DNA from: DASWNP01 sp035537095
GTDB taxonomy: Bacteria > Acidobacteriota > Blastocatellia > Pyrinomonadales > Pyrinomonadaceae
Direction: 5' to 3'
NCBI GenBank assembly: GCA_035537095.1
Contig: DATLMV010000137.1
Location: 1-19,267, forward strand
DNA length: 19,267 nt
A program made the position numbers and the translations under genes. The notes under the pieces are model-generated. The model was given only the letters and a program-made list of their open reading frames with translations, ran no database searches and was not told the origin of the DNA. Of the stretch, positions 5,775 to 13,923 are shown in pieces. Position 1 is the first letter of the stretch. Every line of letters starts with the position of its first letter.

Positions 5775-6962
5775 ATGAACTGCGACCAGACAGAAAAAGT
5801 TTCCCTGCTCGTTGATGCGGAACTCGCGCCCGCCGACTCCGCACAACTGCGCGCGCACATCGAGACGTGCGCCGCCTGCCGGGAGGCGCGGGAAGGTTTC
5901 CTCCTGCTGCGCCGTCAACTGCGCGCCTACGATTTCGCGCCCGACCGGCTCGCACAGCAGAAGGCGCTCGCCTCCATCCTCGCGTCGCGCCATCAGGACG
6001 ATGCAACCGCGCGCACGCGGGCGAAAGCACAGCCGCGCGGCCTCTACGGGTGGATACATGAGAGTTTCGCACGCGTGCTGGATGCGCCGCATCTGAAGAC
6101 GACGCTGGCGGTCGCGCTCCTGTTGCTCGTCGCCGGAAGTTTCGCGGGCGCGTTTTGGTTCGCCGGTTCGGGCGTGAGCGTCAACGCGCCGCGCGCAGTC
6201 TCTCAAACGGACGAGACGCATGCGCCCGCCGTGCGTGATGTCGCAAAAGCGGATAACCGAGAAGACGCCAAGAGGGAAAGCGAAAGCACGAATAGGGAAG
6301 CTGAAATAACGAATAAAGCGTCCGCCGGAGATGAAGCTTCGGGAGACGAAACGAAGACGGCGAAGTTTGTCGCGGCCAATCGTATGGCGACTAAGGTTCG
6401 TGTGGCGAGAGAGCGTGCCCGTTCTCACGTCGGGCCGGTCGCGCGTTCGCGGACAAAGCCGGGCGGCGTCCGCATCCTGTCGCACGAACAGTTAGCGCGC
6501 GAACAGGTGACACGTGAGCATCTTGCGTCGGCGGCGACACCTGCCGCTGTGCCTTACGTTGCCGACGAGCGTTTCTTTAATCCCGAGTTCGCGGGAAGCA
6601 TTTCGCGTGCGGATTCCGGTTCGAGGGTGGCGCGGCATGCGGAACAGGCGGGGCTGTTGTTGCGCAGTTTTCGCAACGCGCGTTTCGCGGAGAGCGACCC
6701 GACGTTCGATGTCGCGGCGGCGCGCGCGCGTTCAAAGCGTCTGCTCTATCACAACATCGTCCTGCGACGCGAAGCCCTGAGCGCGGGCAACGCCCCCGTC
6801 GAGGATTTGCTCGACAGCCTTGAGCCCATCCTGCTCGACATCTCGAACATGCCCGCGCAGCCTTCGCGCTCGGACGTGAAGGGCATCAAGGAACGCATCG
6901 AGCGGAAACATCTGGTGGGCGTCCTGCAAGTGCAGGCCGCGCTCTCGCCGGGTCTCGAATAA
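5775..6962 (+). CDS. zinc-finger membrane anti-sigma factor
   Basis: The 395-aa protein begins with a zf-HC2 anti-sigma domain. H28-x3-C32-x2-C35 (in AHIETCAACREA) plus C3 form the likely zinc site that holds the sigma factor at the membrane. One transmembrane helix follows at about 108-130 (LKTTLAVALLLLVAGSFAGA). Residues 131-395 would face the periplasm. That part first has a low-complexity Glu/Asp/Lys/Asn stretch (about 150-200) and then an Ala/Arg-rich helical region. It is much larger than usual for these regulators and may be the sensory part. The gene follows its sigma factor, and the first HEAT-repeat gene begins 5 bp after its stop, so translation is probably coupled. Confidence 0.88.
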   Translation: MNCDQTEKVSLLVDAELAPADSAQLRAHIETCAACREAREGFLLLRRQLRAYDFAPDRLAQQKALASILASRHQDDATARTRAKAQPRGLYGWIHESFARVLDAPHLKTTLAVALLLLVAGSFAGAFWFAGSGVSVNAPRAVSQTDETHAPAVRDVAKADNREDAKRESESTNREAEITNKASAGDEASGDETKTAKFVAANRMATKVRVARERARSHVGPVARSRTKPGGVRILSHEQLAREQVTREHLASAATPAAVPYVADERFFNPEFAGSISRADSGSRVARHAEQAGLLLRSFRNARFAESDPTFDVAAARARSKRLLYHNIVLRREALSAGNAPVEDLLDSLEPILLDISNMPAQPSRSDVKGIKERIERKHLVGVLQVQAALSPGLE

Positions 6963-6967
6963 CGAAT

Positions 6968-8524
6968 ATGAAAAAGATGATGAACAGATTCCAAGCATCC
7001 CGCAATCATCCGGCGAGGCGCGCGCGTCGCGGCGTCGGCGTGCTGCTCGTCGCGGCCCTCTGCGTCGTCGGGAGTTTCCTCACGCCCGCGCAAGTGCCGA
7101 GGGCGAGCAGCTTCAACCAAGACCTCGCCAAACTCCGGCGCTTCGTCCAGAGCGGCGGCGACTCTCCGGCGATGCTCGTTTTCCGGCAGGGGCGCACCGC
7201 CATCGAGCGCGAGGATTGGGAGGGCGCGGCGGCCAAGTTCGACAGCTACATCGCCGGTTATCCGAAGGAGCGCGACGTTGACGCCGCGCTCTACTGGCTC
7301 GCGTACGCTCTGAAGAAGCAGCGCAAGTTTCAAGCGGCGGACGAGCGTCTGGAACGACTCCTCAGAGAGTTTCCGCGCTCGACGTGGGCCGACGATGCGC
7401 GCGCGATGCAGGCCGAGATTGCTCCGCAGACGGGGAAAAGGGTCGAACTCGAAGGCATCGCCGACGACGAACTCAAGATGGTCGCCCTGCAAAGTCTTTT
7501 CCAGTCAGACCCGCAGCGCGCCGCCGTCTACGCGCGCGAGATTCTCAAGATGGATTCGCGTGCCAGCAGGGAACTCAAGGAGACCGCCGTCAACCTGCTC
7601 GGCCAGCGACAAGACGCCGACTCGTTCTCGCTGCTCAGCGACATCGCGCGCACGCAACCCGACCCCGAGTTGCGCGCCGCCGCGATTCATCGTCTCGGGC
7701 AGTTTCGCAGCGAGGCGGCGTTGGATGAGTTGCTGAAAATCTACGACGCCGAACGCGACACGGAAGTCAAAGAGAGGGTTCTGCATTCGCTCTCCCAGAA
7801 CCAGAACCCGCGCGCTTACAGTAAGCTGCTCGACATCGCGCGCGGCGGCGACAACACGGAACTCCGGCAGATGGCGATTCATTGGATCGGCCAACGCAGG
7901 GATGCGCAGAGTTTCGACGACCTGATGCGGATTCTCAACACCGACCGCGACGAGGAGATTCGCGCGCGCATTCTCCATTCGCTCTCGCAGATGCCCGACC
8001 CGCGCGCCGAAGCCAAGCTGCTCGAAGTCGCGCGCAGCAGCAGCGACAGCTTGCAGGTGCGCGCGCAGGCTATCCATTGGCTCGGACAGAAACGGCGCGA
8101 GGGCATCGTCGAGGAGTTGATGACCATCTTCCGCGCCGACCGCAACGAAGAGATACGCGGCGCAGTCCTGCACGCGCTCTCGCAGAACCGGAGCGGGCGC
8201 GCGCGCGAGTTGTTGCTCGACATCGCGCGCAGTAGCGGCGACGACACGCACTCGCGCACGCAGGCTATCCATTGGCTCGGCCAGCGCGGCGACGCCGAAT
8301 CGCTCGAACTGCTCATCAAGCTCTACGACGCCGAGCGCGAAGATGAGGTCAAGCAGTCTCTGCTCCACGCTTTCAGCCAGTCGAAACAGGAGCGCGCGCT
8401 GCAAAAACTGATGGACGTGGCGCGCGGCGACGCTTCGCGCGAGTTGAGAAAAACAGCTATCCATTGGCTCGGACAGAGCCGCGACCCGCGCGCTCTCAAA
8501 TTCCTTCAAGACCTCCTGCGCTGA
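6968..8524 (+). CDS. exported TPR/HEAT-repeat protein
   Basis: The 518-aa protein starts with a basic N-terminus and a hydrophobic segment at about 23-42, a signal peptide or membrane anchor. Residues 62-140 contain two or three TPR-like helices (RTAIEREDWEGAAAKFDSYI, then YWLAYALKKQRKFQAADERL), as in outer-membrane accessory proteins such as BamD/YbgF. From about 160 to the end there are some 11 HEAT-type repeats of 31-34 residues. Two motifs alternate: AIHWLGQ and VLHSLSQ. Such alpha-solenoids usually bind other proteins. It begins 5 bp after the anti-sigma gene without a clear ribosome site, so the start could also be one of the ATGs at 6977 or 6980. It is a paralogue of the next gene in its HEAT half. 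A role as effector or sensor partner of the sigma system is inferred. Confidence 0.88.
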   Translation: MKKMMNRFQASRNHPARRARRGVGVLLVAALCVVGSFLTPAQVPRASSFNQDLAKLRRFVQSGGDSPAMLVFRQGRTAIEREDWEGAAAKFDSYIAGYPKERDVDAALYWLAYALKKQRKFQAADERLERLLREFPRSTWADDARAMQAEIAPQTGKRVELEGIADDELKMVALQSLFQSDPQRAAVYAREILKMDSRASRELKETAVNLLGQRQDADSFSLLSDIARTQPDPELRAAAIHRLGQFRSEAALDELLKIYDAERDTEVKERVLHSLSQNQNPRAYSKLLDIARGGDNTELRQMAIHWIGQRRDAQSFDDLMRILNTDRDEEIRARILHSLSQMPDPRAEAKLLEVARSSSDSLQVRAQAIHWLGQKRREGIVEELMTIFRADRNEEIRGAVLHALSQNRSGRARELLLDIARSSGDDTHSRTQAIHWLGQRGDAESLELLIKLYDAEREDEVKQSLLHAFSQSKQERALQKLMDVARGDASRELRKTAIHWLGQSRDPRALKFLQDLLR

Positions 8525-8625
8525 ACACGCGTGTCTGCGCGTGTCGCGTCGCCGGAGGGAAACAGTAGAGACGAATCAGCACGGATTTCCGGTTCGTCAC
8601 ATTGCCGCTTATCAGGAGTAAAAAC

Positions 8626-10410
8626 ATGCAACGGAAAACTCTCACGCTCGCGCTCCTTTTCGCTCTGACCTTGACCGGCCTCGCCTGCGCGCGCGACAGC
8701 AGCGCATCCGTGCAGGCAGATAACGCCGCGCGTCAACGCGCGACGACACCGCCGCCCTCGGCCTTCCGCCCCGTCGAAGGCGCAGACCTGAAAGCGAAGA
8801 TGGAGGCAGCCGTCCGGCAGGGGCGCGCGGGCGCGAAGGGCTCGCCCTTCTGGGTCGCATACACGTTCGACGTGCGCCCCGGCATCGCCATTGACCCCGA
8901 CGTTGACCAGTTCAGGGGCAACATGCAGAGCTTCTCGGGAATCACCGTCTTCACGGGCAAGTCAAACGGCGTGACGGTCGAGACGCGCAACCTCGGCCTC
9001 TTTCTGCTACACAACCCGCAGGGCGGCGAGATGACGCGCGCCGAAATCTACAACCTCGAACGACGCCGCGAATACAGCAACTATCCCGTCTACTGGCTCG
9101 GTCGCGCCGGAAACGAGGAGAGCTTGAACTTCCTGCTCGGCGTCGTGCAATCCGCGCTCCCCGCGCGCCTCGTCGAGACGGCGACCGTCGCGCTCGCCGT
9201 CCACGACGACCCGCGCGTCAACGCGATGCTCAAAAACTTCGTCCGCCAGTCGAAGAACGAGGAGATTCGCAAGACCTCGACCTTCTGGCTCGGCCACGTC
9301 GGCGGCGAGCACGCCTTCCTCTCCGAACTCGTCCGCAACGAACGCGAATCGGAAGACCTCCGCGAAACCGCCGCCCACGCCATCGGCTTCAGCCGCGACG
9401 AGGCCGCGCTGGCTACCCTGCAAAGTCTCTACCAGACGATCACGGACAAGGACGTGCGCGCCGCCATCGTTCACGCCGTCGCGCATAACGACGACATCGC
9501 AGCCGCCTCCGCGTTCCTCTTGAGAGTCGCGCGCACGGACAGAGACAAGGATGTCAAAGAGCAGGCGATTCATCGTCTCGGACAGTTCGACACGGAGGCT
9601 CTGGTCGAAGAGTTGTTGAAGATTTACCACGCCGACCGGACGGAGGATGTCCGGCGCGCAGTCCTCCATGCCTTCTCGCAGATGAGCAACCGGCGCGCGC
9701 ACGCGACCCTGCTCGACATCGCACGCGCGGGCGACGATATCGAAACGCGCGGGATGGCGATTCATTGGCTCGGCCAACGCGACAGCCCCGAAACTCTCGA
9801 CGAACTGCTCTCCGTCTACAATGCCGACCGCAACCCCCAGATTCGCGAAAAGATTCTCCATTCGCTTTCGCAGATGGATAACCCGCGCGCCTCTGCGAAG
9901 CTCTCCGAGATTGCGCGCAACGACCCGGACGCCGACGTGAGGCAGAAGGCGATTCATTGGATCGGGCAGCGCAAGGGCGAAGCGGCGGTCGAGGAGTTGA
10001 TCAAGATTTACCAGAGCGAGCGCGACACGGATGTCAAGTCGCAAGTGCTCCACGCCTTCTCGCAGATGGACAGCCAGCGCGCGCTCGACAAGCTGTTCGA
10101 AGTGGCGCGCAGCGGCGAAAACAGCCAGCTACGCGGGCAGGCGATTCATTGGCTCGGACAGAAGGCGGGCGAACGCAGCCTCTCGATGCTCCGCCAAACG
10201 CTCGACAGTTCCGACGGCGACACGGACGTTCAACTTCAGGCCGTCCACGCCATCAGCCAACGCCCGCGCGGCGAGGCCATCCCGCTGCTTATCCAACTCG
10301 CGCGCACGCATCGCAACGCGGACGTGCGCCGTCAGGCGATTCATTGGCTCGCGCAGAGCGGCGACGAACGCGCGCTCGCCTTCATCAAGGAAGTGCTGTC
10401 GAATAAATAA
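8626..10410 (+). CDS. exported HEAT-repeat protein, probable lipoprotein
   Basis: The ATG at 8626 is chosen because AGGAG (8614-8618) lies 7 bases before it; an in-frame ATG at 8602 lacks such a site. The 594-aa product begins MQRKTLTLALLFALTLTGLAC, a signal peptide ending in a lipobox-like GLAC, so Cys21 may be lipidated. Residues about 50-130 form a separate domain without an assigned family. About 14 HEAT repeats follow. The early ones are diverged (YPVYWLGR, TSTFWLGH, TAAHAIGF) and the later ones nearly uniform (AIHRLGQ, AIHWLGQ, AIHWIGQ, alternating with VLHAFSQ and ILHSLSQ). It lies 101 bp downstream of its paralogue. Repeats evolve by duplication, so the copy number may vary between strains. 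Confidence 0.88.
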   Translation: MQRKTLTLALLFALTLTGLACARDSSASVQADNAARQRATTPPPSAFRPVEGADLKAKMEAAVRQGRAGAKGSPFWVAYTFDVRPGIAIDPDVDQFRGNMQSFSGITVFTGKSNGVTVETRNLGLFLLHNPQGGEMTRAEIYNLERRREYSNYPVYWLGRAGNEESLNFLLGVVQSALPARLVETATVALAVHDDPRVNAMLKNFVRQSKNEEIRKTSTFWLGHVGGEHAFLSELVRNERESEDLRETAAHAIGFSRDEAALATLQSLYQTITDKDVRAAIVHAVAHNDDIAAASAFLLRVARTDRDKDVKEQAIHRLGQFDTEALVEELLKIYHADRTEDVRRAVLHAFSQMSNRRAHATLLDIARAGDDIETRGMAIHWLGQRDSPETLDELLSVYNADRNPQIREKILHSLSQMDNPRASAKLSEIARNDPDADVRQKAIHWIGQRKGEAAVEELIKIYQSERDTDVKSQVLHAFSQMDSQRALDKLFEVARSGENSQLRGQAIHWLGQKAGERSLSMLRQTLDSSDGDTDVQLQAVHAISQRPRGEAIPLLIQLARTHRNADVRRQAIHWLAQSGDERALAFIKEVLSNK

Positions 10411-10625
10411 GCGCGCACGCATATCCTCAACTCGATTCACGTCAACTCGCTCCGCGTCCTTCGTCTCCGGAGCGCACGCTTATCCCGTCGAAAAATTTGC
10501 ACGGGTGAGCGTGCGCGCTTGCGTTAGAATGCACGCGGATGCTGCTGTGGGAATCTGCCAGAGATAGGACGCGCGTCTCCGGCGCAGGTCGCGTCGCGGG
10601 CGTCGCGCCCGCGCGTTCGTGTCGC

Positions 10626-11879
10626 ATGGCCTCCGCGCGTCTGTGGCGCACGGCGTCCGCGCGTTCGACGCGCTTGCTCGCGCTCTTGCTGCTGTTGTTG
10701 CCGTTCGTTCAGGCGTGCAGACGGAACGCGCCGCAGCGCAGCGTCTCGAACGGCGTCGCGCACGGCCCGACGCGCGCGGCAAACGTCTTCGACGATTTTC
10801 TCTCGACCCCGCAGACGCCCGCCGACGGTTTCGATTTTCCCTTCGGCAACCCCGACGGCACGGGCTCGTACACCGACCATGCGACGGGCAAACGGTTCGA
10901 CGGTTGGTACGTCGCCACACACTTCGCGGAGGAGTACGATCTGGGCCTGCACACGGGCGAGGATTGGAACGGGACGGGCGGCGGCGACACGGATCTGGGT
11001 CAGGACGTGTCGGCGGTGGCGCATGGCCGCGTCGTCTTCGCGGAGCATTGCGGGCGGCTCTGGGGCAACGTCGTCGTCATCGAACATACGTTCTACGAGA
11101 ATCACGAGAAGCGTGTGATTCGTTCGCTCTACGCGCACCTGAACGAGATCAAAGTGCGCGCCGGGCAAGATGTCAGGCGGCGTCAACTCATCGCCACCAT
11201 CGGGCAAGACCCCGACAAGTTTTTCAACGCGCACCTGCATCTCGAACTGCGTTGGGATACGACGCTCGCGCCGACCTACTGGCCTTCCGCCGACGGCAAA
11301 GACGCCGCTTGGCTGCGCGAGCATTACGCCGCGCCGACCGCCTTCATCCAGTCGCACCGCGCGCTCCACGTCCCGCAAACGGAGGCGACGCTCGTGCTCG
11401 TCAATCAAGACGAATACCGGATGCGTCTCGTCGAGCGCGGGCGGACGCTCGGCGAGTTCGATGTCGGCTTCGGTCAGGCAAAAGGCGAGAAGCGCGTGCG
11501 CGGCGACAACAAGACGCCGAAGGGCATGTATTTCGTCATCCGCAAACATCGGGGCAAGTTCGAAGGCCCGTACGGCGAATACTACGGCGGGCATTGGATC
11601 AAGATTAACTACCCGAACAAGTTCGACGCCGCGCGCGGCAGGGCCGAAGGAATAGTCACGGAGCAAGAGGCGGCGCAGATTGCGGAGAGTTGGCGGCGGC
11701 GCGCGCCGACGTTGGAAAATACCGCGCTCGGCGGCGGCATCGGCTTTCACGGCTGGATTGAGGAGTGGGAGAACGATGGGCCGCGCCATCTCTCTTGGGG
11801 CTGCGTCGTGATGCATCTCTCCGACATCAGAAACCACTTCGACCACATTCCGGAAGGAGCGATGGTCGTCATCTTTTGA
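10626..11879 (+). CDS. lipoprotein fusing M23 endopeptidase and YkuD L,D-transpeptidase
   Basis: From the ATG at 10626 the protein has 417 residues, beginning with a lipoprotein-like signal (LLALLLLLLPFVQAC, lipid Cys31). An in-frame ATG at 10539 would add 29 residues and a very long n-region, but TAGAAT at 10525-10530 could be a -10 box for leaderless translation from it. Residues 85-215 form an M23 (LytM-type) metallopeptidase: zinc ligands H109 and D113 in HTGEDW, SLYAHL at 167-172, and H203/H205 in HLHLE. Residues 253-417 form a YkuD L,D-transpeptidase: H375 in FHG and catalytic C393 in SWGCVVM, where the family usually has Arg three residues after the Cys. M23 enzymes cut peptidoglycan peptides and YkuD enzymes make 3-3 crosslinks, so one envelope protein may couple cutting and re-joining. 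The gene starts 215 bp after the HEAT gene and 18 bp before the YdeI-like gene. Confidence 0.88.
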   Translation: MASARLWRTASARSTRLLALLLLLLPFVQACRRNAPQRSVSNGVAHGPTRAANVFDDFLSTPQTPADGFDFPFGNPDGTGSYTDHATGKRFDGWYVATHFAEEYDLGLHTGEDWNGTGGGDTDLGQDVSAVAHGRVVFAEHCGRLWGNVVVIEHTFYENHEKRVIRSLYAHLNEIKVRAGQDVRRRQLIATIGQDPDKFFNAHLHLELRWDTTLAPTYWPSADGKDAAWLREHYAAPTAFIQSHRALHVPQTEATLVLVNQDEYRMRLVERGRTLGEFDVGFGQAKGEKRVRGDNKTPKGMYFVIRKHRGKFEGPYGEYYGGHWIKINYPNKFDAARGRAEGIVTEQEAAQIAESWRRRAPTLENTALGGGIGFHGWIEEWENDGPRHLSWGCVVMHLSDIRNHFDHIPEGAMVVIF

Positions 11880-11897
11880 AAGAGGAGGCCGGGATTT

Positions 11898-12371
11898 ATG
11901 CCGACAACAAGGAAACGTTTTCGCGTCGTGCTCGAACAGTTGGAGAGCGGCGCGGGCACACTCATCAATATCCCCTTCGATGTCGAGAAGGTTTTCGGAA
12001 CGCGTGCGCGCGTGCCCGTGCGCGGCACAATCAACGGCTACGCCTTCCGCAGTTCTATTTTTCCGAGAGGAGGCGGCGGGCGTCATTACATGGCCGTCAA
12101 CAAGGAGACGCGCGAGGGCGCGCAGGTCGCAGGCGGCGAGACGGTGAGCATCGTCATGGAGCGCGACGAGGAACCGCGCATCATCACTCCCGCGCCCGAT
12201 TTCGCACGCGCGCTCAAAGCCAACAAGACCGCGCAAGCCGCTTGGGACAAACTGAGCTACACGCACCGCAAGGAGCACGCACGCGCCATCGAAGACGCCA
12301 AGCGACCCGACACCCGCGCCCGCCGAATCCAAAAAGCCATTGAACATCTCTCGACCGGAAAGAAGTCTTAA
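11898..12371 (+). CDS. DUF1905/YdeI (OmpD-associated) family protein
   Basis: The 157-aa protein combines a DUF1905 beta-barrel-like domain at about 6-85 (RFRVVLEQLESGAGTLINIP, then ARVPVRGTINGYAFRSSIFP and HYMAVNKETREGAQVAGGETV) with a C-terminal YdeI/OmpD-associated helix pair at about 108-153 (WDKLSYTHRKEHARAIEDAK, then RARRIQKAIEHL). These families are common but poorly understood; the name comes from a link to bacteriocin resistance and outer-membrane proteins in enterics. GGAGG (11884-11888) lies 9 bases before the ATG. It follows the M23-YkuD gene by 18 bp, so they probably share a transcript. Confidence 0.88.
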   Translation: MPTTRKRFRVVLEQLESGAGTLINIPFDVEKVFGTRARVPVRGTINGYAFRSSIFPRGGGGRHYMAVNKETREGAQVAGGETVSIVMERDEEPRIITPAPDFARALKANKTAQAAWDKLSYTHRKEHARAIEDAKRPDTRARRIQKAIEHLSTGKKS

Positions 12372-12459
12372 ACGAGACGCCTCCTGTCAACGGATTTTAG
12401 ATTGCTCGCAGAGAGACAGAGCGGGCAGGCACAAGAGACACAGAGGACACAGAAGATAA

Positions 12460-12525
12460 AAGAGGACACAAGCGAAGGCGCGAGAAAAGCGACTCGACTT
12501 TCTCGCGCCCCCGCTGTGTCCTCTT
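12460..12525. terminator. large hairpin between convergent genes, probable bidirectional terminator
   Basis: AAGAGGACACA (12460-12470) pairs with TGTGTCCTCTT (12515-12525). Further in, AGCG pairs with CGCT and GGCGCGAGAAA with TTTCTCGCGCC, giving a stem of over 25 bp with small bulges and a loop of about 11 nt. On the minus strand the stem is followed by TTTTATC, a fair terminator tail for the 156-aa protein gene; the plus-strand tail is not T-rich. A related GAGGACACA copy lies at 12443-12451. Confidence 0.6.
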
Positions 12526-12569
12526 GCACGTCCCGGATGAAGTTCAGTTATCGTTCATCCGAACTATTT

Positions 12570-13040
12570 TTAGCTGCGCGGCGGCGTGCTTTCGCGCGGG
12601 GGCTCTGTGCCGCATGACGCGGGGCCGCCGGGTTTGCGGTGGCGCGTCCATTCGGCGATGCTCTCGCGGATAAACTCGCCGAGGTCTTCGATCTCGCGCG
12701 CGCCCTTGTTCCAGAACTCCTTGAAGGTGTTGGGGTCGAAGGCGATGCCGTAGGCGCGTCCGAACTTGGCGGCGGGGCCGAGTTCGTCTTCATAGTAGGC
12801 TCCGAGTTGGCGGCAGGCAATCGCCGTCACGGCCAGCGACGTGCCCGGCGCAATCGGCTCGAAGACCGTCCCGACGCTCGGGTCAATCTCCTTGAGACGC
12901 GCCAGCACGCGGTTATATTTCTCGACGCAGAAGGCCGCCGCGCCCTTGTCGTCCGCGCCGGTCAACTCCGACTGGACAGCCATCCGCGACGTGTGCCGCA
13001 GCACGTTGACCAACTTCACGATCTCTTTCTCTCTCTCCAT
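12570..13040 (-). CDS. hypothetical protein (156 aa)
   Basis: I do not recognise this family. The start is supported by AGAGGTG a few bases upstream of the ATG. The protein is soluble-looking and mostly helical, with no signal peptide or membrane segment. It begins with a charged helix (MEREKEIVKLVNVLRHTSRM), continues with KGAAAFCVEKYNRVLARLKE (32-51) and a hydrophobic Ala/Leu part (66-82), and ends in a Pro-rich disordered tail (136-156). It lies 77 bp downstream of the second ECF sigma gene on the same strand, where an anti-sigma factor is often found. It has no zinc-finger motif or membrane helix, so that role is not supported. Confidence 0.75.
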   Translation of the reverse strand: MEREKEIVKLVNVLRHTSRMAVQSELTGADDKGAAAFCVEKYNRVLARLKEIDPSVGTVFEPIAPGTSLAVTAIACRQLGAYYEDELGPAAKFGRAYGIAFDPNTFKEFWNKGAREIEDLGEFIRESIAEWTRHRKPGGPASCGTEPPRESTPPRS

Positions 13041-13117
13041 ATTTCACCTCTCGTTTCAAATTCCAAAAATACAGACCCACTATCCAAGCCATCGAAGGCG
13101 CGCAGCTAAGCGACCAA

Positions 13118-13738
13118 TCAAGGACTCGTTTTCTTACCCTTACTCTCTTCCGTCGCTTTGTGCTCCGTCGGCAACGTCGAACCGATTCGCAGACGCTCCA
13201 CCTGCTCGCGCAGCAGTTTCTTGCCGTGATGGAGTCGCCACTTGACGGTCGAGACGGGCATCCCGGTGAAGGCCGCGATTCTTTTGAGCGGCATCTCGTC
13301 GAGAAAACGCAGGTGCAGCACGACCGAGTAATCAGCCGGGATGTGTTCGAGCGCGAGCCGCAGTTCTTCGTCGCCGCTGCTGTCCACGAGCGGTTTCGTC
13401 AGCGCGCCGAACTGTGCGAGCAGCATCTCGTCTAATTCGATGCGCCCGCGCTGGTGCGCGCGCTCGCGCCGGTTGTAGCGCATCGCGTGATGGCGCGTGA
13501 TGGCCGAGAGCCACGCGGCAAACTTCGACGGCTCGTCAATCGAGGGCAGAGCCTTGAAGGCCAGAAGCAGCACGTCCTGAGCCACGTCCTCCGCATCGTC
13601 GCGCCCGACGAAGGTCTGCGCCGTGCGGACGACCGCCGCGCGATAACGTGCGACGAGTTGGTCGAACGCGCCGAGGTCGCCGACAATCGCGGCGACCACC
13701 AGCACTTCGTCCAAAACTTCCGAACCCGTCTCCGGCAT
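13118..13738 (-). CDS. second ECF-type RNA polymerase sigma factor
   Basis: The 206-aa product starts at the ATG at 13738, which has GGAG 5 bases upstream; a second in-frame ATG lies at 13765. Region 2 is at about 10-85, with AFDQLVARYRAAVVRTAQTF, DAEDVAQDVLLLAF and WLSAITRHHAMRYNRRERAH. Region 4 is at about 125-185, with LEHIPADYSVVLHLRFLDEM and a helix-turn-helix ending MPVSTVKWRLHHGKKLLREQ. The tail (190-206) is Lys/Glu-rich. No zinc-finger anti-sigma gene is adjacent, in contrast to the first sigma operon. It lies 185 bp downstream of the response regulator gene on the same strand. Confidence 0.92.
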   Translation of the reverse strand: MPETGSEVLDEVLVVAAIVGDLGAFDQLVARYRAAVVRTAQTFVGRDDAEDVAQDVLLLAFKALPSIDEPSKFAAWLSAITRHHAMRYNRRERAHQRGRIELDEMLLAQFGALTKPLVDSSGDEELRLALEHIPADYSVVLHLRFLDEMPLKRIAAFTGMPVSTVKWRLHHGKKLLREQVERLRIGSTLPTEHKATEESKGKKTSP

Positions 13739-13807
13739 GCATACTCCAAAACGCGCCCGCCGCATCTCGCGCCGTCGCGTCCCCTCTATTGATATAGAGA
13801 CGCGCGC

Positions 13808-13821
13808 GGGCGAAAAGGATA
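13808..13821 (-). promoter_or_regulatory. possible ECF-type promoter element upstream of the second sigma gene
   Basis: Read on the minus strand, TATCCTTTTCGCC resembles the TGTAACTTTTCGCC upstream of the first sigma gene. It is followed by a GC stretch and TCTATATC, 42 bases or more before the possible starts. The match is short and could be chance. Confidence 0.22.
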
Positions 13822-13923
13822 GGCGTGCGCGCAGGAAAATTTGCGGCGCGTGTAAAAAAATTGTTGTCGCGGAAGTTGAGACGGCGTGTGCGCGGGCGGG
13901 GAGGCGGGGAGAGCGTGTGCGGT

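Noticed and set aside
7505..8509. 334-codon minus-strand frame with repeated AEPMDS
   Set aside because: It is the antisense reading of the first HEAT-repeat gene.
9007..10053. 348-codon minus-strand open frame with repeats
   Set aside because: The apparent protein repeats (EPMNR) are only the reverse reading of the HEAT repeats.
10497..10530. Promoter TTGCAC/TAGAAT upstream of the M23-YkuD gene
   Set aside because: The 22-bp spacing is too long for a normal sigma-70 promoter. The TAGAAT alone is kept only as a remark on the alternative start.
10524..12347. 607-codon open frame on the minus strand
   Set aside because: It is antisense to the M23-YkuD and DUF1905 genes, which have clear motifs. 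Its product is a low-complexity Arg/Ala/Val mix, a common shadow in GC-rich codon-biased DNA.
12402..12617. 71-codon plus-strand frame
   Set aside because: It runs through the large hairpin and overlaps the opposite gene end, and the product is low complexity.
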